From positions 1 to 64,000 of the forward strand of contig NZ_PGGO01000014.1 of the NCBI RefSeq assembly GCF_003010955.1: DNA of 64,000 bases. Direction: 5' to 3'. Under the pieces are notes generated by a model. The model ran no database searches and was not told the DNA's origin. It saw nothing but the letters and a program-made list of their open reading frames with translations. Source of the stretch: Phyllobacterium brassicacearum (lineage in GTDB: Bacteria; Pseudomonadota; Alphaproteobacteria; Rhizobiales; Rhizobiaceae). Position 1 is the stretch's first letter. Each line of letters begins with the position of its first letter. Shown here piece by piece: positions 47,408-55,821 of this stretch. Made by a program: the position numbers and the translations under genes.

Positions 47408-48013
47408 ATGACAAACGATAACAATCAAAAGCCCAAACGCACCAACAATCCGCAGGCGATGCGTGCGCGGATACTCGACGTGGCGGCCGATCTCTTCCAG
47501 CGGCATGGGTATAACGGAACCAGTATGCAGGATGTGGTACGAGCAGCGGCAACGACAGGAGGCGCACTGCATCATCATTTTGCAACCAAGAAGGCGCTGG
47601 GTCTCGCCGTCATTGCCGAACGCGTAGCGCCAGAAGTCGATGAAACAGCGGTACAACCCATTGCCACGGCTTCGTCGGCAGCAGCGGGTATTCGCAAGGT
47701 GTTCAACGGAGTAGCCGATACCCTCGAGCGCAGACGTGCCGTGTCAGGCTGCCCGCTCAACAATCTGGCGCTGGAACTGTCGCTGGCGGACTCGGATTTC
47801 CGCGAGGCGGTCAACGGTGTCTTCGAGCGATGGCGGTTAGCATTGTCGCTCAGATTGCATGCCGACAGGCCGGAGATGGATCTGGCACGAGCGCACGATC
47901 TCGCCACGTTGATTGTGGCGAGTTACTCGGGTGCGATGGCGATGGCGAAGGCCAGCCAGAGCGCCGAACCGCTGCGCGCCTGCGCTGTGCAGCTGGAAGC
48001 TCTCCTGAATTAG
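47408..48013 (+). CDS. TetR/AcrR family transcriptional regulator
   Basis: A 201-residue regulator. The helix-turn-helix (ILDVAADLFQRHGYNGTSMQDVVRAAATTGGALHHHFATKKALGLAVI) is followed by a C-terminal domain with GCPLNNLALELSLADSDFREAV, typical of the LmrA/YxaF-like subgroup that often senses toxic or phenolic compounds. It probably represses the divergent NIPSNAP gene and itself. ATG 47408 or GTG 47405 are both possible starts. Confidence 0.9.
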   Translation: MTNDNNQKPKRTNNPQAMRARILDVAADLFQRHGYNGTSMQDVVRAAATTGGALHHHFATKKALGLAVIAERVAPEVDETAVQPIATASSAAAGIRKVFNGVADTLERRRAVSGCPLNNLALELSLADSDFREAVNGVFERWRLALSLRLHADRPEMDLARAHDLATLIVASYSGAMAMAKASQSAEPLRACAVQLEALLN

Positions 48014-48903
48014 CCGGGCACCTGCGAGAAAATCTTAGTGAGCCAGTCGGCGAAGGCACGCACCCTGGACGAAAGCTGGCGATTCTGCGGGTAAAGCACG
48101 GACACGCTCATTGGCGACGGCGCGTATTCGGAAAGCACAACGCACAGCTTGCCCTCGGCAAGTTCGTCGGCAACACGATAGCGCGGCACCTGGATAAAAC
48201 CGAGGCCGGCGATCGCCGATGCCGTATAGATGTCGGCTCCTGTCACTGACACGAGCCCCGGCAAGGTCACCAATTTCAGACCCTCGCCGGTGCTGAACTC
48301 AAGCGGATATGGTCGACCGGTGGCGCTTGAAACATAGTTGACGGCCATATGCCCAGCAAAATCCGTCCAGTGCCTGGGCTCGCCATGGCGGGCGAGATAG
48401 TCTGGACTGGCGCAGGTAACCTGCTGCATTCGGGCGATGCGGCGCCCGACCATGGAGGAATCCTCGAGATCGCCGGCTCGCAACACGCAATCGATGCCTT
48501 CGCGAACCAGGTCCACCAGACGGTCGCCATCGCCGATGCTGAGCTCGATGTCCGGATAGCGCCCAAGAAAGGCGGGTAGTGCGGGAATGACAAAATGCCG
48601 GGCCAGGGTGCCTTGCAGGTTGACACGCAGCAGGCCTTTAGGGGCAGAATTGCGAAACGAGCCCTCTGCTTCCTCCATATCGGCGAGAAGCCGCAGGCAG
48701 CGGCTGTAATAGGCTTGGCCGTCAAGAGTCGGGTTCACCAGCCGCGTGGTCCGGTCAAGCAGCCGCGCGCCGAGCCGTTCCTCCATGCGCTTCATCGCAT
48801 TGGTGACGGTTGCGCGGGGCATGTTAAGATCATCCGCCGCCCTGGAAAAGCTGCGGCGTTCGACTATCCGCGCGAAGATCTGCATCTCCTGAAACCTGTC
48901 CAT
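48010..48903 (-). CDS. LysR family transcriptional regulator
   Basis: A 297-residue regulator. The N-terminal winged helix (MQIFARIVERRSFSRAADDLNMPRATVTNAMKRMEERLGARLLDR) and PBP2-type effector domain are complete. It belongs to the large CrgA/DsdC-like group that usually controls a divergently transcribed oxidoreductase, here the SDR at 49022. The stop overlaps the TetR stop region by four bases on the opposite strand. Confidence 0.92.
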   Translation of the reverse strand: MDRFQEMQIFARIVERRSFSRAADDLNMPRATVTNAMKRMEERLGARLLDRTTRLVNPTLDGQAYYSRCLRLLADMEEAEGSFRNSAPKGLLRVNLQGTLARHFVIPALPAFLGRYPDIELSIGDGDRLVDLVREGIDCVLRAGDLEDSSMVGRRIARMQQVTCASPDYLARHGEPRHWTDFAGHMAVNYVSSATGRPYPLEFSTGEGLKLVTLPGLVSVTGADIYTASAIAGLGFIQVPRYRVADELAEGKLCVVLSEYAPSPMSVSVLYPQNRQLSSRVRAFADWLTKIFSQVPG

Positions 48904-48941
48904 GTGACGACCTCGATTGTTATCATTTTTCGAATAGTGAT

Positions 48942-48954
48942 GTCAGATTCTGAC
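48942..48954. promoter_or_regulatory. candidate LysR binding palindrome
   Basis: GTCAGA-T-TCTGAC, perfect six-base arms around one base, in the 118-base divergent gap between lysR and the SDR gene. It does not follow the strict T-N11-A form but is well placed. Confidence 0.5.
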
Positions 48955-49021
48955 TAATTATCCGGTTATTCATCCGTAGCATAGTGTGATCATCGTCAAC
49001 ACGAACATGGAGTTGAGAGCA

Positions 49022-49762
49022 ATGACACGGGTTCAAAAGCAAATTGCCATCGTCACTGGAGCGGCACGCGGCATTGGTGCCGCGGTTGCGCGGCGCCTCG
49101 CCGCTGACGGTTTTGCCGTGGTGATCAACTATGCCAGCAGCTCGGCCGAGGCCGATGCGCTGGTCGAAACCCTTGAAAGGGCGGGCCACACGGCTATTGC
49201 CGTCAAGGCCGATGTGTCAAAGGCGGAAGATGTCCGCCAGATGTTCGACGCCACCGAACAGAAACTCGGCAAGGTCGATGTGCTCGTCAACAATGCCGGC
49301 ATTATGAAGGTGATGCCTTTGGCGGAGACAAGTGACGGGGTCTTCGAGCAGACATTCTCGATCAACGTACAGGGGACGTTCAACACGTTGCGCGAGGCAG
49401 CTACGCGCATGAACATTGGCGGGCGCATCGTCAATTTCTCCACCTCGGTCGTTGGAACCAATCTGCCCGGCTATGCGATCTATGCTGGTACCAAAGCTGC
49501 GGTTGAGACGTTCACCCGCATCTTCGCCAAGGAAATGCGCGGCCGCAACATCACCGTCAATGCTGTTGCTCCTGGTCCGATCGCCACGGATCTTTTTCTC
49601 ACGGGCAAGAGTGACGAGCTTATACAACAGTTCACCAAGGCCGCACCGCTCGAACGGCTCGGCCAGCCCGAAGACATCGCCAATGCCGTCTCGTTCCTCG
49701 CAGGCCCTGATGGCGGCTGGGTCAATGGTCAGATCCTGCGCGCCAATGGCGGGCTCGTTTGA
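49022..49762 (+). CDS. SDR family oxidoreductase (3-oxoacyl-reductase-like)
   Basis: A 246-residue classical short-chain dehydrogenase. It has cofactor motif TGAARGIGAAVARRLA, NNAG at the central strand, the catalytic Ser in FSTSV and the YAIYAGTKAA segment with Tyr and Lys. The Asn in NYASSS after strand 2 suggests NADPH. ATG 49022 has GAGAG just upstream. Divergent from lysR, which is probably its regulator. Confidence 0.92.
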   Translation: MTRVQKQIAIVTGAARGIGAAVARRLAADGFAVVINYASSSAEADALVETLERAGHTAIAVKADVSKAEDVRQMFDATEQKLGKVDVLVNNAGIMKVMPLAETSDGVFEQTFSINVQGTFNTLREAATRMNIGGRIVNFSTSVVGTNLPGYAIYAGTKAAVETFTRIFAKEMRGRNITVNAVAPGPIATDLFLTGKSDELIQQFTKAAPLERLGQPEDIANAVSFLAGPDGGWVNGQILRANGGLV

Positions 49763-49794
49763 TGTTCGCGTGATAAGCAGTCACGGCACAAAGA

Positions 49795-49818
49795 AAGGGT
49801 CCGCATCATGCGGCCCTT
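49795..49818 (+). terminator. hairpin after the SDR gene
   Basis: AAGGG and CCGCA pair with TGCGG and CCCTT around TCA, with one bulged T. No T run follows, so this is a moderate call. It lies in the short gap between convergent genes. Confidence 0.45.
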
Positions 49819-49873
49819 GTGGCATACGTGGCGCTACTCCCCCGCATTGCGACTGTTCGGATGTCAGTTCGCG

Positions 49874-50833
49874 TTATTTTCCCTGTACTTCGTAGACATA
49901 GATGGTCGATTTATCGTCTTCAGGCGCGAAATAAGCCATGAGACCAGTGTCTGTCGGTTCGATCCAGAAGGGATTTTGTGTCATGGGAAGCCCTGTGTCT
50001 GTCCAGAGCTGCACCGGAATCTGATAGACGGGCTGATTGCTGACGAGATTAACAACTTCAAGACCACCCAACGCCAATTTGGGACCATCCTTCTTGGGCT
50101 GGTAATTGGTCAGGCCTCCGCACAGCATTTCGCTTTGGCCAAGATACTTACAGTCCTGATAATCGATATAGTGGGACGAGTTGAGCTTGGCTAACTGTCC
50201 CCGGTCAGCATCGGCGTTGGCCACATGGCCGTTTTCGTCAAGTGCAAAGGTGTACAAGCGCCGCGATCCCCAGCTGACGGCATTCAAAGTCTTTTTTTCC
50301 TTATCGTGGACCAGGCCGCCAAGATGATCCTTGTAGCGAAAGACTTCCTTTGACTTCATCGTCGCAGGATCAACCCGGTAGACAATGGCCGCGCTGTTCG
50401 GCCTGTATTCGGCAACCGGGACAAAAATCGCTTCTCCGTCGAAATCGATACCGCCCGGATGATAGATCGAGCCCTCGCCGAGCAGAACGTCCGCGATAAG
50501 ATTGCCCTTTGCGTCGATCTTGAACAGGTGGCCTTTTCCCTCTCCCGTATCGCGATCGTAACCGCCCTCCGGCTTGTCGAATTTCCTGGTGGGCGTGGTG
50601 ATCTCCACTGAAGAGACGTAGAAGAAGTCGCCGATCTTCACCATTCCCTGCGGATGGAACGTCGGAAAGGACAATGGGATTTGCGCGACGGGTTTCCAGA
50701 CAGCGCCGCGGTCCAAAGTCTTCACAGTCTCACTAATCGTGCGGCCGGTATCAGCGGTTTGCGCGTAGGCCGGAGAGTTAACAGCCACGATGAAGGCTGC
50801 AATCATGGTCGCCAAATTGCGGCTTGAGGACAT
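49874..50833 (-). CDS. secreted DUF6454-type protein (beta-propeller-like)
   Basis: A 319-residue exported protein. The signal peptide ends at SPAYA. The mature part has repeated strand motifs (TFHPQGMVKIGDFFYVSS, IYHPGGIDFDGEAIFVPVAEY, GGLVHDKEKKTLNAVSWGSR) reminiscent of a propeller, in agreement with what I recall of DUF6454. Start ATG 50833 is preferred since GGAG lies seven bases upstream and the signal peptide follows. Function unknown. It is divergent from the DMT exporter gene. Confidence 0.72.
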   Translation of the reverse strand: MSSSRNLATMIAAFIVAVNSPAYAQTADTGRTISETVKTLDRGAVWKPVAQIPLSFPTFHPQGMVKIGDFFYVSSVEITTPTRKFDKPEGGYDRDTGEGKGHLFKIDAKGNLIADVLLGEGSIYHPGGIDFDGEAIFVPVAEYRPNSAAIVYRVDPATMKSKEVFRYKDHLGGLVHDKEKKTLNAVSWGSRRLYTFALDENGHVANADADRGQLAKLNSSHYIDYQDCKYLGQSEMLCGGLTNYQPKKDGPKLALGGLEVVNLVSNQPVYQIPVQLWTDTGLPMTQNPFWIEPTDTGLMAYFAPEDDKSTIYVYEVQGK

Positions 50834-51125
50834 TTCACACTCCATCCCTGTCACGTCGTTACCGTGAAGTACTATGGATCTGTAACAGCCACGTGAAATA
50901 GAACCCGATCCGCACCGCAAATGTTGCAGCCAGGGAGCAAATGCCACCGGTTCTGCAAAGTAGAAATGCCATCCTGGCGGGCAAAATGACTTGTGTGGCA
51001 GCAAGCGACAGCATTGCGACTGCAGCAAAACGCCGCCTGTTGCGGAGTCTGATGGTTTTCGGCTGGATTGGCGGTCGAAAATAGCACAAAGCAATCAGAA
51101 AACATCCCGTCTCAGGAAACGCACC

Positions 51126-52076
51126 ATGTCCACCGCTCCAGTATCCACCTTCAGTGCATCCGTACCCTCTGCCGCCCGTCGTGGTGTGCTGCTGATGCTG
51201 CTCGGAATGCTGATGTTCTCGTTGAATGACGTCATGGGCAAGTGGCTCGTTTCGACCTATTCCGTCGGGCAGGTGGTTTTCATCCGCAGTGTCGCGGCCC
51301 TGATCGTTCTTGCGCCGTTTCTGTGGTTTGGCGGAGCAAGGAAGCTGGTTCGGGTGGAGCGTCCTGCTATGCAAGCCGCACGTGTCTTCATGTCCACCGC
51401 GGAAGTCTTCGCCTTCTATTTTGCCGTTTCCTATTTGCCGCTTGCCGATGTCATGACCTACTGGCTGGCAGTGCCGATCTATGTGGCGGCGATTTCGCCT
51501 TTGGTGCTGAAGGAACCGGTTGGCTGGAGGCGCTGGAGCGCGATCATCGTCGGCTTCATCGGAGTGGTCATTGCGCTCGAACCGTCGTCACAGGCCCTGA
51601 CATCGCAAGCACTCATATCTATTCTCGGCAGCATGACATTCGCGGCCATGCTGCTGCTTGGCCGAACCCTGCGCAGCACACCGGATACGACTTTGGTGTT
51701 CTGGCAAATTGTCGGGGCCGGGATTGCTGGGCTGGCCTGGGTGTGCTTCGAATGGACCCCGGTGAGCCTGCGTGATTTTCTGTTGCTGGGGTTGCTTGGC
51801 GTCGTCGCCATGCTCGCTCATGTGCTGGTCAACAGGGCACTGAAACTTGCCGATGCCGCAACCGTGGCACCGCTGCAATATACGTTGCTGTTGTGGGCGA
51901 TCCTGTTCGGCTGGCTGGTCTTTGGCGACGTACCGCGTGTGACAATGCTGGTCGGCGCGGGCTTTATCATCGCCTCGGGCCTTTTCATTCTCTTCCGCGA
52001 ACAACAGCTGAAGCGTCAGGGCCGCCTCAAAGACCCGGCGGAAACAGTGGTCACGGGCTCAGGCGAGGGCGTCTGA
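51126..52076 (+). CDS. DMT family (EamA) transporter
   Basis: A 316-residue inner-membrane transporter with ten predicted helices arranged as two EamA repeats. First repeat features LLGMLMFSLNDVMGKWLVSTYSVGQV and WRRWSAIIVGFIGVVIAL; the second runs from ISILGSMTFAAMLLLGRTL to YTLLLWAILFGWLVFGDVP. Such proteins export amino acids, metabolites or drugs. ATG 51126 is chosen because upstream codons do not resemble the family. A polar tail follows the last helix. Confidence 0.9.
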   Translation: MSTAPVSTFSASVPSAARRGVLLMLLGMLMFSLNDVMGKWLVSTYSVGQVVFIRSVAALIVLAPFLWFGGARKLVRVERPAMQAARVFMSTAEVFAFYFAVSYLPLADVMTYWLAVPIYVAAISPLVLKEPVGWRRWSAIIVGFIGVVIALEPSSQALTSQALISILGSMTFAAMLLLGRTLRSTPDTTLVFWQIVGAGIAGLAWVCFEWTPVSLRDFLLLGLLGVVAMLAHVLVNRALKLADAATVAPLQYTLLLWAILFGWLVFGDVPRVTMLVGAGFIIASGLFILFREQQLKRQGRLKDPAETVVTGSGEGV

Positions 52077-52090
52077 ACCCGTGGCGCTCC

Positions 52091-52567
52091 TCATGCGTCA
52101 ACTCGGGCGTCCAACGTCAGGGACGCATCCAAAGCGTCGAGCAGATCTTCGGTACCCTGTCTGCGCATCGATGGCTCGTCGAAATCGTCCAGATACGCCC
52201 CCTGCTCGGTGAGAATGAGCTTTGTGCCAGTGCCCTCCGGTTTCAGTTCGATCGTGGCCAATGAGACAGAAATGCGCTTGTGATCGAGGTGCATGTCGTA
52301 GCTGTAGACGATGCGCTGATCCGGTACGATATCCTGATAAAACGCCTGAAAGGTATGTACCGGACCGCCTTTCGGGCCGCCGCTGTTGATCTCGCGGCCA
52401 CCGACGCGGAAATCCATCTCGTATCTCTCCTGCCCCCACTCATCGGGGCCGACAAACCACTTGGATTTTGCCTCCTTGTTGCTCAACGCAAAGAAGACAC
52501 GCGCAGGGGCTGCCGAATAGCTGCGTTCGATGACGAATGTGTCGTGCTTCACGGATCGTTTGGTCAT
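52091..52567 (-). CDS. SRPBCC (AHSA1-like) domain protein
   Basis: A 158-residue START-like hydrophobic ligand-binding fold: [29 protein letters not shown], and [33 protein letters not shown] are typical of AHSA1 proteins. The gene lies four bases after the ArsR-like gene on the same strand; this ArsR/SRPBCC pair is very common in bacteria. Its ligand is unknown. ATG 52567 gives normal family length. Confidence 0.9.
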   Translation of the reverse strand: MTKRSVKHDTFVIERSYSAAPARVFFALSNKEAKSKWFVGPDEWGQERYEMDFRVGGREINSGGPKGGPVHTFQAFYQDIVPDQRIVYSYDMHLDHKRISVSLATIELKPEGTGTKLILTEQGAYLDDFDEPSMRRQGTEDLLDALDASLTLDARVDA

Positions 52568-52571
52568 TGAT

Positions 52572-52904
52572 CTATCCCTTTTCCTGTTCGGCGAGAAAGT
52601 CGCCCAGCCTGTCAAGGCGACGCTCCCAATTCTTGCGCCGGTCCAATATCCAATCTTCGGCCGTCTGTAGCGCTGCCCAGTCAATATGGCAGGTGCGAAC
52701 GCGTCCAACCTTCTCCGAACGAACCAAGCCGCTCGCCTCGAGAACCTGCAGGTGCTGCACAACCGCCGGAAGCGACATGGTCAGCGGCTTCGCGAGCTCG
52801 CTGACCGATGCAGGTCCGCGGCTCAGCCGCTCCACCATGATGCGTCGCGATGGATCCGCGAGAGCCTGAAACATGAGATCGAGTGGAGTCACTTGGTTAA
52901 GCAT
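52572..52904 (-). CDS. ArsR family winged-helix regulator
   Basis: A 110-residue helix-turn-helix regulator ([59 protein letters not shown]). It has no cysteine metal-site pair of the classical ArsR kind, so it is probably not a metal sensor. It is paired with, and probably regulates, the SRPBCC gene that follows four bases later. Confidence 0.92.
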   Translation of the reverse strand: MLNQVTPLDLMFQALADPSRRIMVERLSRGPASVSELAKPLTMSLPAVVQHLQVLEASGLVRSEKVGRVRTCHIDWAALQTAEDWILDRRKNWERRLDRLGDFLAEQEKG

Positions 52905-52990
52905 ATGCTTAAGTATCGTGATCCCGACAAAATGTCAATCGAATTGCGTGTGACGCTCGGATTGCGCGAAAAATGCCTAAGGTCCTGACG

Positions 52991-53185
52991 CTAAATGCCC
53001 ACCGGCGCAACGCGAGCGAGTGCGGCCTCGAAGTGATTGGTTGCTTTCTCGAATTTGTCGCGGCAACCGGGGTTGCAGAAGCCGACGACGGCACCCTTGT
53101 AGAGCGTCAGGCTATCCTCTTTGATGGGGTCGCCCGACCAGGGGCATGTCGTGTTGATCGCATCGCTGAGCTTTAGTTCCGACAT
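52991..53185 (-). CDS. YHS-like small metal-binding protein
   Basis: A 64-residue protein with CPWSGDPI near the start and GFCNPGCRDKF in the middle, an arrangement of three cysteines like YHS/TRASH domains that bind metals. Function unknown; it sits between ArsR/SRPBCC and OsmC genes on the same strand and could belong to a redox or metal stress set. Confidence 0.75.
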   Translation of the reverse strand: MSELKLSDAINTTCPWSGDPIKEDSLTLYKGAVVGFCNPGCRDKFEKATNHFEAALARVAPVGI

Positions 53186-53203
53186 GGTGTTTCCTCCGTA
53201 TTT

Positions 53204-53665
53204 TCAAACCGGCTCCACCTCGATAAGGGTGAGAACCGAATTGGCGATGAAGCACTGCTCATGCGCCTCATGGTGCAAATGCGCTTCGGCCGCGCGGTCC
53301 GGCGCCGCCCCTGCATAGGTTACATGTGGCCGCAGCGTGACGCGACTGACATAGAGCTTTCCCTTGTCATTCTTGGCAAGTTCCCCTTCCGCTGCGTCGC
53401 GATATTGGTTGATCACGAAACCTGCTTTCGCCGCATTTGCCAGAAAGAACAGCATGTGGCAGCTTGAAATCGAGGCGACATAGGCCTCCTCCGGGTCGAC
53501 ATTCTCAGGCGCGGAAAAGGGCAGCCGAACTATATGCGGCGACGAGGAGGCAGGCACTTCCGCGCCGCCGTCGAACTGCCAGATGTGAGCCCTGCTGTAT
53601 TTGTTGTCAGTGAAGATCGCTCCTTCTGGTCGAGTCCACAGAACTGTCGCGCCAAATGTCGTCAT
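53204..53665 (-). CDS. OsmC family peroxiredoxin-like protein
   Basis: A 153-residue OsmC/Ohr fold protein. Cysteine candidates are in ASISSCHMLFFL and HEQCFIANSV, the two conserved positions of this peroxidase family, so thiol-dependent organic peroxide reduction is likely. It lies 18 bases upstream of the YHS-like gene on the same strand and may form an operon with it. Confidence 0.9.
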   Translation of the reverse strand: MTTFGATVLWTRPEGAIFTDNKYSRAHIWQFDGGAEVPASSSPHIVRLPFSAPENVDPEEAYVASISSCHMLFFLANAAKAGFVINQYRDAAEGELAKNDKGKLYVSRVTLRPHVTYAGAAPDRAAEAHLHHEAHEQCFIANSVLTLIEVEPV

Positions 53666-53771
53666 TGTCTTACATGTCCCGTATTTGTTCCGTTGCTTGA
53701 TTTTCGGAGCTTGTCAAAGTGGGACAGAATTGTCGATAAGAGAGCCCGGCAAATCATTCGGCGAGGACATC

Positions 53772-54554
53772 ATGGACCTAGGCATCAAGGGAAAACGAGC
53801 GATCGTTTGCGCAAGTTCGAAAGGTCTTGGTCGCGGCGTTGCGGAAAAGCTAGCGGAAGCCGGTGTGGACCTGACGTTGAATGCGCGTACCGAAGCGACC
53901 TTGCGCGCGACCGCGAACGAAATTGCCGGCAAGTACGGCGTGAAGGTGCAGATCGTCGCTGAGGATGTGACGACGGAGGCTGGCCGCAAGGCGCTTCTCA
54001 AGGCCGAGCCGCAGCCCGACATCCTGATTAATAATGCCGGTGGGCCGCCTGCCGGCCTATGGTCTGATTGGGGCGAGGAAGAATGGCTGAAGGCGATCAA
54101 CAATAACATGCTGACGCCCATCCTTCTGATGAACTCCATCCTGCCCGGCATGATCGAGCGCAAATGGGGACGGGTGGTTAACATCACCTCGGGTTCGGTC
54201 AAGGCTCCGATCGCGCAACTCGGACTTTCCAACGCGGCTCGCAGCGGGCTCACGGGTTTTGTCGCCGGAACGGCGCGTCAAGTGGCCAAGCACGGTGTTA
54301 TCATCAACAGCCTCCTGCCAGGGTCGCACGATACGGACCGCACCAAGGGCTTCATTGAACGAACCGCCAAGGAGAAAGGCATCTCTATCGAAGCGGCCCG
54401 CGCTGAAGCCCATGCGAAAAATCCCACCGGCCGCTATGGTACTGCGGAAGAATTCGGTGCGGCGGCGGCTTTCCTGTGCAGTCAGTATTCCGGCTTCATT
54501 GTCGGCCAGAACCTTCTGCTCGACGGCGGCGCCTTCAATTCGACGATGGGGTAA
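53772..54554 (+). CDS. SDR family oxidoreductase lacking the YxxxK pair
   Basis: A 260-residue SDR-type protein. Cofactor region ASSKGLGRGVAEKLAEAG, NNAGGPPAG and ITSGSVKAPIAQLGLSNAARSGLTGF are clear. Where classical SDRs have YxxxK, this one reads SNAAR, so the catalytic Tyr and Lys appear absent. A recurring SDR subfamily with LSNxAR exists, so this is a family trait, not damage. ATG 53772 is chosen since the longer frame overlaps the OsmC gene. Substrate unknown. Confidence 0.85.
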   Translation: MDLGIKGKRAIVCASSKGLGRGVAEKLAEAGVDLTLNARTEATLRATANEIAGKYGVKVQIVAEDVTTEAGRKALLKAEPQPDILINNAGGPPAGLWSDWGEEEWLKAINNNMLTPILLMNSILPGMIERKWGRVVNITSGSVKAPIAQLGLSNAARSGLTGFVAGTARQVAKHGVIINSLLPGSHDTDRTKGFIERTAKEKGISIEAARAEAHAKNPTGRYGTAEEFGAAAAFLCSQYSGFIVGQNLLLDGGAFNSTMG

Positions 54555-54581
54555 CGCACTAACAGCCGGGGAGGCTTCGCA

Positions 54582-55112
54582 ATGTACAGGAATAGTATCG
54601 TTTACATCTGTGCAGCAATCTCGTTGATTCTATGCGGTGCAATTTTCGGGTTTTTCTACGCCTACTCGGCATCTGTCATGCGCGGTCTTGATTATGTCGA
54701 ACCAACGGTTGCAATTCCGGCCATGCAGGGAATCAACGCGACAGTGCGAAACGCTGTCTTCGCGCCCGCTTTTTTTGGTACACCGATTGCGCTTTTCCTG
54801 TCGGGCCTCTTGGCTTTTGCAGTCCGGCGTCGCGCATCTGCGGGCCTATTCCTGATGGCCGCCATTGTCTATGTCGGCGGGGCATTCCTGCCGACACTCT
54901 TCGTGAACGTTCCAATGAACGAGGCACTTGCTGCCATAACCCCTCCCTCCGACCCGCTTGAGGCCGAGCGAATATGGCGCGACTATTCCGGTCCATGGCA
55001 AGTTTGGAATCACGTAAGATCGGTGTTCAGCGGGTTCGCCCTTCTGATCGCCGGCGCGGGAATTTGGTATCTGCGTGCGGGATCAAAGATCGCTTGGCGC
55101 CCGGCATCATGA
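54582..55112 (+). CDS. DUF1772/anthrone oxygenase-like membrane protein
   Basis: A 176-residue protein with four membrane helices. It resembles the DUF1772 family: FFYAYSASVMRGLDYVEPTVAIPAMQGIN with helix-end residues, then NVPMNEALA and WNHVRSVFSGFALLIAG. Family members are described as anthrone-oxygenase-like in fungi, but the bacterial role is unknown. It follows the SDR gene after 27 bases on the same strand. Confidence 0.82.
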   Translation: MYRNSIVYICAAISLILCGAIFGFFYAYSASVMRGLDYVEPTVAIPAMQGINATVRNAVFAPAFFGTPIALFLSGLLAFAVRRRASAGLFLMAAIVYVGGAFLPTLFVNVPMNEALAAITPPSDPLEAERIWRDYSGPWQVWNHVRSVFSGFALLIAGAGIWYLRAGSKIAWRPAS

Positions 55113-55134
55113 CAGCCAGTTGCGACTTTGGCCA

Positions 55135-55821
55135 TCACTCCGCGATGAAGCGATATCCGACACCGGGCTCCGTGCGGATGAATTGAGGATTGTTCGCGTC
55201 GTCCTCAATTTTCGCGCGCAATTGACCGACGAAGACACGCAGATATTGCAAATCTTCGACGTGCGCTCCACCCCAGACCGACGCGAGGAGCTGGCGATGC
55301 GTTACCACCATGCCCGCATGCAGCACCAGGTGCACGAGCAACTGATATTCCTTGCGCGTCAGGTGCACCTCTTCACCATTTCGGGTGACAATACGCTTGG
55401 CCATGTCGACGACCAGCCCATTTGCCTCGAAACGTGATGGCACGCTGGTGCCGGCCGCCTTCTGGCGCAACGCTGTGCGAACGCGCGCCAGCAATTCGCC
55501 AATGCCAAAAGGCTTTTCGACGTAGTCATTGGCGCCAAGATCCAGAGAGGCGATCTTTTCTGTTTCGCGATCCCGGGCCGACAGAACGATGATTGGCACA
55601 TCGGAAAATGCCCGGACGGTCTCGATGACTTCCTTGCCATCCTTGTCGGGAAGGCCAAGATCGAGGATCACGAGATCCGGCGCACTTGTGGCAATCAGTT
55701 TCTCAGCCTCAGCGGCGGTGGAAGCGAGGAGGACTTCATAGTCAGAGGCGGTCAGCGCCGGCTTGAGGAAGCGCTGTATCTGCGGTTCATCGTCAACGAT
55801 GAGAATACGATGCTGGTTCAT
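55135..55821 (-). CDS. kdpE: KdpE response regulator
   Basis: A 228-residue OmpR-type regulator: receiver domain with acidic pocket (IVDDEPQIQ), phosphorylated Asp in LVILDLGLPDKDG and Lys in GANDYVEKPFG, then a C-terminal winged helix (VHLTRKEYQLLVHLVLHAGMVVTHRQLLASVWG). The ATG overlaps the stop of kdpD as ATGA, so the pair is translationally coupled. It normally activates kdpFABC under potassium limitation, but that operon is not adjacent here. Confidence 0.95.
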   Translation of the reverse strand: MNQHRILIVDDEPQIQRFLKPALTASDYEVLLASTAAEAEKLIATSAPDLVILDLGLPDKDGKEVIETVRAFSDVPIIVLSARDRETEKIASLDLGANDYVEKPFGIGELLARVRTALRQKAAGTSVPSRFEANGLVVDMAKRIVTRNGEEVHLTRKEYQLLVHLVLHAGMVVTHRQLLASVWGGAHVEDLQYLRVFVGQLRAKIEDDANNPQFIRTEPGVGYRFIAE

